Shown here: in pieces, positions 36,272 through 45,523 of the stretch | Layout of the letters: every line of letters starts with the position of its first letter | Numbering within the stretch: position 1 is the stretch's first letter | NCBI GenBank assembly: GCA_902549785.1 | Contig: CACCWT010000004.1 | Coordinates: 1 to 50,372 of the forward strand | From: an uncultured Pelagibacteraceae bacterium | GTDB taxonomy: Bacteria > Pseudomonadota > Alphaproteobacteria > Pelagibacterales > Pelagibacteraceae | Direction of reading: 5' to 3' | Length of the DNA stretch: 50,372 nt | The notes under the pieces: model-generated | Database searches by the model: none | Seen by the model: the letters and a program-made list of their open reading frames with translations, nothing else | Told to the model about the DNA's origin: nothing | Program-made: the position numbers and the translations under genes

Positions 36272-36930
36272 TTTCGTTGGCCAAATATATTAGACCCAAT
36301 TCTTAAATATGTTGCTTGAAATTCTAAGGCGTTTAAATAATCTGATGACATCCCCATACTTAAATCTGTTAATTTTATTTTTTTGTTTATTTCGTTCATT
36401 TCAGAAAAGTATTTGGTAGAGTCTTCATTAAAAGGTGGGATACACATTGTGCCTACTATATCAAGACCTAAACTTTTAGAAAAATTGTAAAAATCTGAGA
36501 GATCATTCTTTGATACTCCTGATTTTTGACTTTCTTCACCAAGGTTTATTTGAATGAATATTTTAGGTTTTACACTTTGTTTATTTTGCTCATCTGCAAT
36601 TTTTTTTGCCAATTTTTCACTATCCAAAGAATGAATATAATCAAAAATTTTAACCGCAAATTTAACTTTGTTTGTTTGTAGCTTACCAATTAAATGTAAT
36701 TTTAATTTATTATTTTTATTTTTGATCTCTGTCCATTTTTCTACTGCTTCCTGAACTTTATTTTCACCAAAATCTAAGTGACCATAATTTATTAACGGTA
36801 ATATATGTTCTATTTTAAAAGTTTTTGAAACTGCAATGATTTTAGGTATTCTATTTTTTTCTTTCAATTCTAATAATTTAGATTTGATTGAAGCTTGAAT
36901 AGATAATAAATTTTGAATAGTAAAATGCAT
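36268..36930 (-). CDS. YggS-family pyridoxal phosphate homeostasis protein
   Basis: A 220-residue PLP-binding protein of the YggS/PROSC family, which balances vitamin B6 vitamers. Lys36 in IIAVSKTF is the PLP lysine, at the same position as in E. coli YggS. DFGENKVQEAVEKW, LHLIGKLQTNK and LSMGMSSDYLNAL are family signatures. I chose the ATG at 36930 rather than 36993 because the conserved domain begins there. This start codon lies within ATGCAT, shared with the divergent ThiE-like gene. Confidence 0.92.
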   Translation of the reverse strand: MHFTIQNLLSIQASIKSKLLELKEKNRIPKIIAVSKTFKIEHILPLINYGHLDFGENKVQEAVEKWTEIKNKNNKLKLHLIGKLQTNKVKFAVKIFDYIHSLDSEKLAKKIADEQNKQSVKPKIFIQINLGEESQKSGVSKNDLSDFYNFSKSLGLDIVGTMCIPPFNEDSTKYFSEMNEINKKIKLTDLSMGMSSDYLNALEFQATYLRIGSNIFGQRN

Positions 36931-37488
36931 AAAAAAGATTTCAAAAAATATTACTTTATAGAAAAATTTAATAAAAGTAATATTGATAAACAAGACAAAA
37001 ATACTTTAATTATATACAGAAATTACAAGAAGAAATATGATCAAAATGAAATTTTGAATTTTAGAAACTTTTGTAAAAAAAGGGGACTTAAATTTTTTCT
37101 GTCAAATAATATCAAGCTATCAATCAAATTAAATTTAGATGGTGCTTATATACCTTCATTTAATAAAGAATATTCTCATCTTAGTTACGTAATGAGAAGA
37201 GACTTCATACTTATAGGATCAGCTCATAATTTAAAGGAAATTAGAGTTAAGGAAAAACAGAAAGTTAAAAATATTTTTATTTCATCAATATTTAAAAAAA
37301 ACAAAAACTTCCTAGGTTTAAATAAATTTAAAATAATTTCTAATCTTTCAAGAATTGAAATTATAGCTCTAGGAGGAATTTCAAAAAACAATAAAAAGCT
37401 TATTAAACTTACAAAATCAGTTGGATTTGCAGGAATTTCTTATTTTGAAAATAAAAAAAAGGCCCCTAAAAAGAGGCCTTTTAATTAA
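36925..37488 (+). CDS. ThiE/TenI-like thiamine phosphate synthase homologue, divergent
   Basis: A 187-residue lysine-rich protein with a TIM-barrel pattern of the ThiE/TenI family: YYFIEK, IIYRNYKKK, FFLSNN, GAYIPS, LIGSAHN, FISSIF, IIALGGIS and GFAGISYF. The usual pyrophosphate- and pyrimidine-binding motifs are weakly conserved, so enzyme activity is uncertain. Its position next to the YggS gene matches other alphaproteobacteria. Its last codons contain a terminator hairpin. A TTG at 36913 is an alternative start but would overlap the neighbouring gene more. Confidence 0.65.
   Translation: MHKKDFKKYYFIEKFNKSNIDKQDKNTLIIYRNYKKKYDQNEILNFRNFCKKRGLKFFLSNNIKLSIKLNLDGAYIPSFNKEYSHLSYVMRRDFILIGSAHNLKEIRVKEKQKVKNIFISSIFKKNKNFLGLNKFKIISNLSRIEIIALGGISKNNKKLIKLTKSVGFAGISYFENKKKAPKKRPFN
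37453..37484. terminator. bidirectional hairpin terminator
   Basis: AAAAGGCC (37457-37464) pairs with GGCCTTTT (37475-37482), with a further CT/AG pair across one mismatch. On the minus strand the stem is followed by eight T, a strong terminator for the porin gene. On the plus strand it has four T and overlaps the last codons of the ThiE-like gene, so it can serve both converging genes. Confidence 0.8.
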
Positions 37489-37504
37489 GTATTTAAACTT
37501 TTAA

Positions 37505-38446
37505 TTAAAACGCAAATTTAAAGTTTAGTTCGTAAGCACTGTTATCTGCAGTACCTGTACCAGCTACGTTATCCATTTTTCCGTAAGTACCTGATATAGT
37601 CATACCACCTGAAGTATGTGAGAAACTAACAGCTTGTGCTTCTTGGTCATCTTTTGAAGATGCTTCGTAATCAATAACTGAAGTATTTACTGATACTGAT
37701 AGATCATCACTTAATGCATATGATACACCAACAGCTGTGAAATCTTCATCAGAACTACCAGTACCGAAATCAGTTTCGTTTACTTGGTAACCAACTGATA
37801 ATGGACCTGATGTATATTTTACCGCCATCATTGATACGTCTGCAGAATTCGCAGCATCATTATTTTCACCCATAGCTGCATACACAGATAGACCATCTAT
37901 TTGTGATGGTGTAAACATTACACCATAATCAACTGATCCTTCTACAGCACCAGTAGTATGAGAAGGAACGTATGAAGCTTTAATTGCTACTCCATCCATT
38001 ACTGTGTAGTCATATGTGAAAATGTTATGAGTTATTGCTGAACCATTAGCTGGAGTATCTGGAGTTCCTGCATAACCTGCACCCCATGATTCTTCGTTAG
38101 CTGATGGAGTTAAGTCATCCCAAACACCCATTACTGAAGTACTACTTCCTCCAACGAATGTTAATTTACCCATATCTCCTGTATCGATTGCTAGGGCGTT
38201 AAAACCAACACCTGCACTACCGTCAAGCTCAATGCTGTGAGTTACAGTGTAACCATTGTCCATTTCACCGCTTGCAGAGAAACTGATTGAATCAGACATT
38301 GACCAACCATTACCTTTGTTACCGTTATCGGCACCAGCTAATGTAATTTGGCTAGTAGCTGACATTGAGAAGTCCGCAGCTTGCGCTGAAGATGCTACTA
38401 ATGCAGTACCTAATGCTGTCAATCCTACTTTTTTTAGATTGTTCAT
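37505..38446 (-). CDS. outer membrane porin-like beta-barrel protein
   Basis: A 313-residue protein with a signal peptide (cleavage after SSAQA, residue 23) and a series of amphipathic beta strands rich in Gly, Ser, Thr and Asp, ending with the outer-membrane signature LNFKFAF (terminal Phe). It resembles general porins of Gram-negative bacteria. Base composition is clearly richer in G+C than its neighbours and the codon choice suggests high expression, and the ribosome-binding site AAAGG is well placed. It has its own upstream region and terminator, consistent with a single, strongly expressed gene. Confidence 0.85.
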   Translation of the reverse strand: MNNLKKVGLTALGTALVASSAQAADFSMSATSQITLAGADNGNKGNGWSMSDSISFSASGEMDNGYTVTHSIELDGSAGVGFNALAIDTGDMGKLTFVGGSSTSVMGVWDDLTPSANEESWGAGYAGTPDTPANGSAITHNIFTYDYTVMDGVAIKASYVPSHTTGAVEGSVDYGVMFTPSQIDGLSVYAAMGENNDAANSADVSMMAVKYTSGPLSVGYQVNETDFGTGSSDEDFTAVGVSYALSDDLSVSVNTSVIDYEASSKDDQEAQAVSFSHTSGGMTISGTYGKMDNVAGTGTADNSAYELNFKFAF

Positions 38447-38466
38447 ATTATTACCTTTCGTTAATT

Positions 38467-38480
38467 GTTTAATATTAAAC
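38467..38480. promoter_or_regulatory. 14 bp perfect palindrome upstream of the porin
   Basis: GTTTAATATTAAAC is a perfect 14 bp palindrome, 21 bp before the porin start codon and overlapping the possible -10 element. It could be an operator or form a leader hairpin. Function is unknown. Confidence 0.35.
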
Positions 38481-38496
38481 AGGCAATATTTATCAA
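38469..38496 (-). promoter_or_regulatory. possible porin promoter
   Basis: On the minus strand TTGATA (38496-38491), 16 bases, then TATTAA (38474-38469). The match to the -10 consensus is only moderate. It would give a leader of about 15-20 nt containing the AAAGG ribosome-binding site. Confidence 0.3.
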
Positions 38497-38590
38497 TTAA
38501 TTGGGATAATTTTCTCTAATTATTAATATTATTCGTAAATTTTATCGATATGTTGCATATTTACATCACTTAAAATTGTTATTTTATAGG

Positions 38591-38609
38591 TATTATTTAA
38601 GAAATAATA
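38591..38609. repeat. AT-only inverted repeat between porin and DUF3576 gene
   Basis: TATTATTT and AAATAATA flank a 3-base AAG spacer, a perfect 8 bp inverted repeat in the middle of the 220 bp gap at 38447-38666. With only A-T pairs it may be chance in this composition. Apart from this, the palindrome at 38467-38480 and the porin promoter candidate, I see nothing in this gap. Confidence 0.3.
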
Positions 38610-38666
38610 AAAATATCCTTTTAAATTTTACATTTTTTAAAATAAAACAATTTATTAGATAAATTT

Positions 38667-39233
38667 ATGGCATTTTTAAAAAAATTAACACATTTTTTCA
38701 TTATTGGATTTGCTCTAGTTTCATTGATATCTTGTGAGAGTTTGCCAGGTGGAGATGCTCGAGAAAATCCACCTGATCCAGATTTAAGGGTAAAGAAAAA
38801 TCTTGAAGAAGGAAGGGGTTTTAGACTGGATGATGCTTTCAAAAATAAAAATAAGGGCGGAGACTTTTTGTTTGCAAGTTCAAATGAACTATGGAGAGCG
38901 TCTTTGGATATAATAGATTTTATGCCCCTCTCATCTGTAAATTATAGTGGAGGTATTATTGTAACAGATTGGTATTCAGATGGAAAAAATCTTAATGAGG
39001 CAGTAAAAATCTCAATACGGTTCTTATCAAATGAAGTAAGAGCAGATGCACTCGACATTAAGATTTTTTATAAAAAATGTAATCAAATATCATCTTGTGA
39101 AGTTACACAAAAAAAAGGTCCTCTTTTAGTTGAGTTGAAAAGGGAAATTTTAAGTAAAGCTACAATTTATAAAAAAGAGAAAAAAGACAAGAATTTTAAA
39201 GAGTACAAAGGTTCAAAGAAACTGTCTAATTAA
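38667..39233 (+). CDS. DUF3576-domain lipoprotein
   Basis: A 188-residue lipoprotein: hydrophobic start and lipobox LISC (Cys near residue 23), then the DUF3576 core DARENPPDPDLRVKKNLEEG, ASSNELWRASLDIIDFMPL and GGIIVTDWYSDG. The family has no proven function but is found before leuS in many alphaproteobacteria, as here, next to the LPS transport gene lptE. That context hints at an outer-membrane biogenesis role (inference). Confidence 0.85.
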   Translation: MAFLKKLTHFFIIGFALVSLISCESLPGGDARENPPDPDLRVKKNLEEGRGFRLDDAFKNKNKGGDFLFASSNELWRASLDIIDFMPLSSVNYSGGIIVTDWYSDGKNLNEAVKISIRFLSNEVRADALDIKIFYKKCNQISSCEVTQKKGPLLVELKREILSKATIYKKEKKDKNFKEYKGSKKLSN

Positions 39234-39252
39234 CCCAGTAAATAAAATTTAA

Positions 39253-41805
39253 GTGAATTCTGAAAGATATAATTTTAAAACAGTTGAGCTTAAATGGCAA
39301 AAGAAATGGGCTGAAAATCGCTTATTTTCATCAAAAATAGATCATTCTAAAGAAAAATTTTATTGTCTTGAGATGTTTCCATATCCCTCAGGAAAAATTC
39401 ATATGGGACATGTAAGAAATTATACAATTGGCGATGTTTTATCGAGATATAAAATATTAAAAGGGTTTAATGTTCTTCACCCCATGGGCTGGGATGCTTT
39501 TGGAATGCCGGCAGAAAATGCAGCTAGAGAAAACAATTTAGATCCTAAAGAATGGACAAATAAAAATATATCTACAATGAAAGAACAATTAAAAAGACTA
39601 GGACTTTCTATTGATTGGGAAAGAGAAATATCAACCTGCTCTGAAGAATATTATAAACACCAACAATTATTTTTTTTGGAGCTTTTTGAAAAGGGACTAG
39701 TTTACAGAAAAGAAAATTATGTTAATTGGGACCCAGTAGATCAAACTGTACTTGCGAATGAACAAGTCATTGATGGCAAGGGCTGGAGATCAGGCGCAGT
39801 TGTAGAACGAAAAAAATTAAATCAGTGGTTTTTTAACATTTCTAAGTTTTCTCAGGAGCTTCTTGATGGATTAGACAAATTAAAACAGTGGCCGAACAAA
39901 GTAAAAGTAATGCAAAAAAACTGGATAGGCAAATCATTTGGATGTGAGATCGCATTTCAAACTGAAGGTGATTTACCTGTTAAAGAAATCAAATGCTTTA
40001 CTACAAGACCAGATACTTTGTTTGGTTTTTCTTTTTTAGCATTATCTATAGATCACGAGATTTCAAAATTTTATTCTGAGGATGTAAAATTTCAAGAATT
40101 TAAAAAAGAGTGCTCTAAAACAGGGACTACAGAGGAAGCAATTGCTATTGGTGAAAAAATAGGTTTTAAAACTAACTTAATGGCTTTAAATCCTTTAAAT
40201 CCATCACAAAAAGTACCAGTTTTTTTTGCTAATTTTGTATTAATGGATTATGGGTTTGGCGCTGTATTTGGATGTCCAGCACATGATCAAAGAGACTATG
40301 ACTTTGCCAAAAAATATGATCTCAATATAAAAACTGTAGTAAGACCTGAAGAACAAGATGACAAATTTATTGTTGGAAAAGAGGCATATTCTGGATCTGG
40401 AGTTATAATAAATTCAGAATTTTTAAATGGACTAAGGGTCCCTGAGGAGTCAATTATAAAAACAATCGAAATATTAGAAGAAAAAAATATTGGCAAAAAA
40501 AAAATTAATTTTAGATTAAAAGATTGGGGTGTGTCTAGACAAAGATACTGGGGATGTCCAATCCCTGTTGCCTATGATGAAAATGGAAGCGTAACAGCTA
40601 TACCGAAAAAAGATTTACCAGTTAAACTTCCAGAGAAAGTGGATCTAAACTCAAAAGGGAATCCGTTAGATTTTAAAGAAGATTGGAAGAATGTAATAAT
40701 AAATGGAAAGAAATATACAAGAGAAACAGATACTTTAGATACATTTGTATGTTCCTCTTGGTATTATCTTAGATTCTGTTCACCAAAAGAAAGTGAATAT
40801 GGATTTAAAAAAGAAGAAATTGATTATTGGATGCCAGTAGACCAATATATAGGTGGTGTAGAACATGCAATATTGCATTTACTTTATTCTCGTTTTTTCA
40901 TGAAAGCTATAGGATATAAAAATCAAAATTTTAAATTTGATGAACCATTTCAAGGTCTATTCACACAGGGAATGGTATGTCATGAAACATATAAAGATAA
41001 AAATAACAATTGGCTAAGTCCTGATCAAATAGAATCAGATGGAGATAAATACTACAAAAAAGATGAGCCAGATAATATTGTTAAAGTTGGTCCATCAGAG
41101 TCAATGTCTAAATCGAAAAAAAATGTGATTGATCCAGAAAATATCATGAATAATTATGGTGCTGATGCTGTAAGATTATTTATTCTATCTGATAGTCCAC
41201 CAGAAAAAGATGTTCAATGGTCTGAGCAAGGTATGAATGCATCTTACAAATTTTTACAAAAGTTATGGATTCTTCATAATAAGGTAAAAGTAAAAATACA
41301 AAATGACTTGGAATTGACTGGATCTGAAAAGGACTTGGAAAATTTTACTAACCAAATGATTAGTAAGATAACAAATAATCTTGAAAATTTTAGTTATAAT
41401 GTAATTATAGCAAATATTTATGAAACATATAATTTTTTAATCAAAGAAATAGAAAAAGAAATTGATTCGAAGAAACTTAAAGAGAACTATATAAAAATAT
41501 TAATTTTGTTTTCACCTGCTATCCCACATTTTTCATCAGAGTGTTTTGAAGATTTAGGATATGGTGATAAAGTTCACTGGCCTATAGCCAATTTAAGCTT
41601 CGCAAATAGAGACAAAATAGATTATGTAATACAGATCAATGGAAAAAAAAGGGCTATTTTAAATGATAATAGAGACATTGATCAAGAAAGCCTTTTACTG
41701 AAAATAAAATCAAATAAGATAGTGGCAAAGTATATAAAAGATAAATCAATAAACAAGATTATCTTTGTTAAAAATAGATTGATTAACTTATTAATACATG
41801 AGTAA
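39253..41805 (+). CDS. leuS: leucyl-tRNA synthetase
   Basis: Charges tRNA-Leu. The 850-residue class I enzyme has [19 protein letters not shown] near residue 45, the CP1 editing domain with [11 protein letters not shown], the zinc-knuckle-free bacterial layout, and the catalytic loop [12 protein letters not shown] in the last third. The start is GTG at 39253. It overlaps lptE by 8 bp. The order leuS-lptE-holA is standard in this group. Confidence 0.97.
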   Translation: MNSERYNFKTVELKWQKKWAENRLFSSKIDHSKEKFYCLEMFPYPSGKIHMGHVRNYTIGDVLSRYKILKGFNVLHPMGWDAFGMPAENAARENNLDPKEWTNKNISTMKEQLKRLGLSIDWEREISTCSEEYYKHQQLFFLELFEKGLVYRKENYVNWDPVDQTVLANEQVIDGKGWRSGAVVERKKLNQWFFNISKFSQELLDGLDKLKQWPNKVKVMQKNWIGKSFGCEIAFQTEGDLPVKEIKCFTTRPDTLFGFSFLALSIDHEISKFYSEDVKFQEFKKECSKTGTTEEAIAIGEKIGFKTNLMALNPLNPSQKVPVFFANFVLMDYGFGAVFGCPAHDQRDYDFAKKYDLNIKTVVRPEEQDDKFIVGKEAYSGSGVIINSEFLNGLRVPEESIIKTIEILEEKNIGKKKINFRLKDWGVSRQRYWGCPIPVAYDENGSVTAIPKKDLPVKLPEKVDLNSKGNPLDFKEDWKNVIINGKKYTRETDTLDTFVCSSWYYLRFCSPKESEYGFKKEEIDYWMPVDQYIGGVEHAILHLLYSRFFMKAIGYKNQNFKFDEPFQGLFTQGMVCHETYKDKNNNWLSPDQIESDGDKYYKKDEPDNIVKVGPSESMSKSKKNVIDPENIMNNYGADAVRLFILSDSPPEKDVQWSEQGMNASYKFLQKLWILHNKVKVKIQNDLELTGSEKDLENFTNQMISKITNNLENFSYNVIIANIYETYNFLIKEIEKEIDSKKLKENYIKILILFSPAIPHFSSECFEDLGYGDKVHWPIANLSFANRDKIDYVIQINGKKRAILNDNRDIDQESLLLKIKSNKIVAKYIKDKSINKIIFVKNRLINLLIHE

Positions 41806-42274
41806 CTTTTTTTTGAGATATCTAGCTGTTTTTTTTATAACAGTACTATCAGCTTGTTCATATAAACCTATCTTTTCTGAAAATAATTATAATTTTGAAA
41901 TTGATGAAATAATATTTAGTGGCGAACGATATATTAATAGAATTATTAAAAATAAATTTGATTTAATTAAGAAAGAAAATGAGCAAGATAGAAAAAAATA
42001 TAATCTTTTAATAAATACGAATAAAAAAAAAATGATTGTATCTAAAGATTCAAAAGGTGATCCTCTAAAATTTGATATTATTGTTACAACGTATTTTGAA
42101 ATTAATAATAAAGAAAAACTATTATTTAAAAAAGAAATTACAAAAAATAATATTTATAATAATGATGTAGATAAATTTAAGCTTGAACAAAACGAAAAAA
42201 TAATTTTAGAAAATTTAGCTGAAAAAATTAGTGAAACTATAATTTCATCAATAATAAATTTGGATGATAATTAA
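41798..42274 (+). CDS. lptE: LPS assembly lipoprotein LptE
   Basis: LptE forms the plug of the LptD outer membrane complex that inserts lipopolysaccharide. The 158-residue protein has a signal sequence and lipobox LSAC with Cys20, then a divergent beta-rich domain ([15 protein letters not shown], later [14 protein letters not shown]). Sequence conservation in this family is low, so the call leans on the lipobox, size and position between leuS and holA. Confidence 0.85.
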   Translation: MSNFFLRYLAVFFITVLSACSYKPIFSENNYNFEIDEIIFSGERYINRIIKNKFDLIKKENEQDRKKYNLLINTNKKKMIVSKDSKGDPLKFDIIVTTYFEINNKEKLLFKKEITKNNIYNNDVDKFKLEQNEKIILENLAEKISETIISSIINLDDN

Positions 42275-43241
42275 AAACTTTGAAATAGACAAAATTAAAA
42301 AATCTAATTCTAATTTACATTTAATTTATGGTGTTAATGAAGGTATTAAACAAGATTTGATAAATAATTTTTACTTAGAAGGTTACGAAGGGGATACTTT
42401 AAAGTATGAGGAGCATGAAGTTTTAAATAATATTGATCAATTTATTTCTAATTTATTAACAAAGTCATTGTTTGGTAATAAAAAAATAATCATTATTTCA
42501 AGAGCTACAGATAAACTATGCACTTTGATAAATGATTTGTTAGATAAGGAAATAGTAGAGACAAAAATTATCATAAAGTCATCAAGTTTAGAGAAGAAAT
42601 CAAAACTTAGAAATTTGTTTGAAAAAGAAGATCAATTAATTTGTACACCTGTTTATGAAGATGACTCGAGATCATTAAATTATGTTATTCAAAATTTTTT
42701 GAAAGTAAATAACTTCAGTCTATCACAAGAAATTAAAAATATTCTCATAGAAAGATCGAAAGGAGATAGGATCAACTTAAAAAATGAATTATCCAAATTA
42801 AAAAATTTATCATTAAGTAAAAATAAAATAAGTGTAGAGGATGTAAATAAACTCTCAAACCTAGCAGAAAATTATAGTGTGTTTGAATTATCGGATAACT
42901 ATTTAGCTAAAAATTCTAAGAAAGTATCTAACATACTTAATGAAAATAATTATTCATCTGAAGACTGTATTTTAATTATAAGAACAATATTGAATAAATC
43001 AAAAAGGCTTTTAAAAATAAGAAATGAAATTGATAAAAATACTAATATAGATCAAGCAATTTCTAGCTTCAAACCACCTATATTTTGGAAAGAAAAAGAT
43101 ATTGTTAAAAAACAAGCTCAATCGTGGTCAACTAGTGAAGTTAAAGAAATCATATTTAAAATAAATGACTTGGAAGCTTTAGTTAAGAAAAATAACACAA
43201 ATTCAATGCTTTTTGTCTCTAATTTTGTAAGTAATTACTAA
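42264..43241 (+). CDS. holA: DNA polymerase III delta subunit
   Basis: Delta opens the beta clamp in the clamp loader. The 325-residue protein has the family start LHLIYGVNEGIKQDLINNF, the SLFGNKKIIIISRA segment and a C-terminal helical domain. It overlaps lptE by 11 bp and converges on parB with a 4 bp overlap. The lptE-holA pair is conserved in Proteobacteria. Confidence 0.9.
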   Translation: MIIKNFEIDKIKKSNSNLHLIYGVNEGIKQDLINNFYLEGYEGDTLKYEEHEVLNNIDQFISNLLTKSLFGNKKIIIISRATDKLCTLINDLLDKEIVETKIIIKSSSLEKKSKLRNLFEKEDQLICTPVYEDDSRSLNYVIQNFLKVNNFSLSQEIKNILIERSKGDRINLKNELSKLKNLSLSKNKISVEDVNKLSNLAENYSVFELSDNYLAKNSKKVSNILNENNYSSEDCILIIRTILNKSKRLLKIRNEIDKNTNIDQAISSFKPPIFWKEKDIVKKQAQSWSTSEVKEIIFKINDLEALVKKNNTNSMLFVSNFVSNY

Positions 43242-44089
43242 TAATTTTCCTTAATGATCGCTACCAATCTATCAAGCTGATCAGCTCCTTTATACTCTAA
43301 GCTAATAGTTCCAGAATTATTTCTCTTATTTTTTACAAAAACTCTCATTCCAATTTTATCTGTTAACTCCTCTTCAAGACTAACAATATTTGGATCTTTT
43401 TTCTTTGAAGTACTATTAGAACTAGATTTTAACATTCTTACTAAATTTTCAGTTTGTCTAACTGATAATTTTTTCAAAACAATTTTCTTTGCTAAAAGTA
43501 TTGCATTGTCTAATCCAACCAAAATTTTCGCATGTCCTTGAGATAATTTTTCTTCAACTATTAGTTCTATAATTTCTTGTGGAAGAGATAAAAGTCGTAA
43601 ACAATTTGAAATATGAGCTCGACTCTTTCCTATAAATTTAGATACTTTATTCTGATCGTAACTAAATTCATCAATTAATCTTTTATAACCTTCTGCCTCC
43701 TCGATTGGATTTAAATCTTTTCTTTGTACATTTTCGACAATAGCAAATTCTAATGATTTAAGATTATCAACATTAATTATAATTACTGGAACTTCATGAA
43801 GCCCTGCATATTGGGCTGCCTGCCACCTTCTTTCTCCAGCTATAATTTCAAATTTACCTTCTTCATATGAAGATGGTCTTACAATAATAGGTTGGATAAT
43901 TCCTCGCTCTCTTATAGAGTTAGTTAATTCCTCTAAACTAACCTCATCAAATTTTTTTCTAGGTTGATACTTATTTCTAACTAAAGAACTTATTGAAATA
44001 TTTTTTTTATCATCAATTTGTTCACTATCCCCTATTAAAGAAGATAACCCTCTTCCAAGTCCTTTTTTTGATTTAAACGGATTAATCAT
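43238..44089 (-). CDS. parB: chromosome partitioning protein ParB
   Basis: ParB is a CTPase-type clamp that loads at parS sites and spreads along DNA near the origin. The 283-residue protein has the N-terminal ParA-interacting start KKGLGRGLSSLIGD, the N domain with REGIIQPIIVRP and the CTP-binding GERRWQAAQYAGL, then a helix-turn-helix (KVSKFIGKSRAHISNCLRL) and a C-terminal dimer domain. Two parS sites lie 1.4-1.7 kb upstream within rsmG and mnmG. Confidence 0.96.
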   Translation of the reverse strand: MINPFKSKKGLGRGLSSLIGDSEQIDDKKNISISSLVRNKYQPRKKFDEVSLEELTNSIRERGIIQPIIVRPSSYEEGKFEIIAGERRWQAAQYAGLHEVPVIIINVDNLKSLEFAIVENVQRKDLNPIEEAEGYKRLIDEFSYDQNKVSKFIGKSRAHISNCLRLLSLPQEIIELIVEEKLSQGHAKILVGLDNAILLAKKIVLKKLSVRQTENLVRMLKSSSNSTSKKKDPNIVSLEEELTDKIGMRVFVKNKRNNSGTISLEYKGADQLDRLVAIIKENY

Positions 44090-44886
44090 GCTGCACTCTC
44101 CACTTGTTTATCTTGGTTTAAAAATTCTTCTGTAAAACTAAAATAAGCTTTACTGCCTGGACAAGTTTTATCATAAATTAGAACTGGAACGCCATGAGAG
44201 GGTGCCTCTGATAGTCTAACATTTCTTGGTACTGCAGTACTATAAACTTTATCCTTAAAATAGTTCCTTGCTTCTGTTTCTACCTCACCTGATAATTTAT
44301 TTCTCTTATCATACATGGTAAGAAGTATTCCTCTTATGTCTAAAGATGGATTTAAGTTAGACTTTATCCTCTCAATTGTTTTCATGAGCTGAGTGAGACC
44401 CTCTAAAGCAAAAAATTCTGTCTGAAGTGGCACCACGAGAGCATCAGATGCTACCAATGCCATGATTGTAAGTAGACTTAGAGACGGAGGGCAATCAATT
44501 ATGATATAATCATATAATGGCTCAGAATTGTTTAAAATCAAGGTTAATTCTTCTTTTAATTTAAAGGCTCGACGGCTATCACCTGCTGTTTCCACTTCTA
44601 GTCCTGACAAATCAACATTTGATGATATCATATCTAAATTTCCAAAGCTTGTATGCTGGATTACCTCTGATATTTTTTTATTACCATTCAATACATTGTA
44701 AATTGTTTGATCTGAACTGGTTGTGTTGGATAATCCTAGTCCTGTAGTAGCATTACCTTGTGGATCGAGATCAATTATAAGAATTTTTTTTCCCTTCATC
44801 GACAATCCGGCAGCAAGATTGATGACAGTGGTGGTCTTGCCCACTCCTCCTTTTTGGTTTATGACTGAAACAACTTTCTTATTCAT
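44086..44886 (-). CDS. parA: chromosome partitioning ATPase ParA
   Basis: Walker-type ATPase that moves ParB-parS complexes. The 266-residue protein has the deviant Walker A motif NQKGGVGKTTTVINLA at the N-terminus, DLDPQGNATTGLG and the DYIIIDCPPSLSLLT strand. Start and stop overlap its neighbours (8 bp with rsmG, 4 bp with parB), so the rsmG-parA-parB run is an operon. Confidence 0.97.
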   Translation of the reverse strand: MNKKVVSVINQKGGVGKTTTVINLAAGLSMKGKKILIIDLDPQGNATTGLGLSNTTSSDQTIYNVLNGNKKISEVIQHTSFGNLDMISSNVDLSGLEVETAGDSRRAFKLKEELTLILNNSEPLYDYIIIDCPPSLSLLTIMALVASDALVVPLQTEFFALEGLTQLMKTIERIKSNLNPSLDIRGILLTMYDKRNKLSGEVETEARNYFKDKVYSTAVPRNVRLSEAPSHGVPVLIYDKTCPGSKAYFSFTEEFLNQDKQVESAA

Positions 44887-45523
44887 ATTTTTTTTTTAAA
44901 TTTGAAATTTTTACCACTGATGACTCCTCACTTGTAAGACTTTTCATTTCCTCTAAGTCAAATTTCCATTTCGTAGAGACATCTTTTAAAATTTTTTTTC
45001 TGCTTTTTCCTAAATACATGACTATGTATTTAAAATTTTTAAAATTTTTTGTTGCTATATCAAAAATCACTGGCAAAGGTTTGAATGCTCGACAAATTAT
45101 TACATCTGTCACTAAATTTTTTTCTTCAAATATATTTTTTTGATAAATTTTCGCTTCCAATTTAAACTTTTTTACCATCTCTATTAAAAAATTGCTTTTA
45201 TGATAACTCTTTTCATAAAAAATTAGCTTAAAACCTCGTTTTTTTGATTTCATCAGAATACCTAAAACTATACTAGGAAGCCCTGCACCAGAGCCAAGAT
45301 CAGTACATACACTTATGTCATTTTTATCAATAAAATCAATAGTTTGTGCACTATCATAAATATGCCTTGTATTTATTGACTTTTCTGTACTTGAGCTTAT
45401 CAAATTTATTTTCTTGTTAGTGCTCAATATTGATTTTGTATAGTCCTCTAACTCCTTAAGTGTTTCACGTGAAACATTTTGGAAGAGAGTTTTATCTGTT
45501 TTTATTATTTTCGAATCAATCAA
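44879..45523 (-). CDS. rsmG: 16S rRNA m7G527 methyltransferase
   Basis: RsmG (GidB) methylates G527 in 16S rRNA. The 214-residue protein has the SAM-binding [15 protein letters not shown] and the ICRAFKPL segment. The start appears to be TTG overlapping the mnmG stop (TTGA); no upstream ATG exists in frame. A perfect parS site is embedded near the N-terminus, where it encodes part of the segment [12 protein letters not shown]. Confidence 0.93.
   Translation of the reverse strand: MIDSKIIKTDKTLFQNVSRETLKELEDYTKSILSTNKKINLISSSTEKSINTRHIYDSAQTIDFIDKNDISVCTDLGSGAGLPSIVLGILMKSKKRGFKLIFYEKSYHKSNFLIEMVKKFKLEAKIYQKNIFEEKNLVTDVIICRAFKPLPVIFDIATKNFKNFKYIVMYLGKSRKKILKDVSTKWKFDLEEMKSLTSEESSVVKISNLKKKYE
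45461..45476. other. parS: parS centromere site, perfect
   Basis: TGTTTCACGTGAAACA, a perfect 16 bp palindrome identical to the canonical ParB-binding parS consensus. It lies inside rsmG, about 1.4 kb upstream of parB. Confidence 0.95.

Noticed and set aside
38447..38666. Checked the 220 bp gap for a tRNA, small RNA or small gene.
   Set aside because: No cloverleaf, no plausible reading frame with a ribosome-binding site; only AT-rich inverted repeats.
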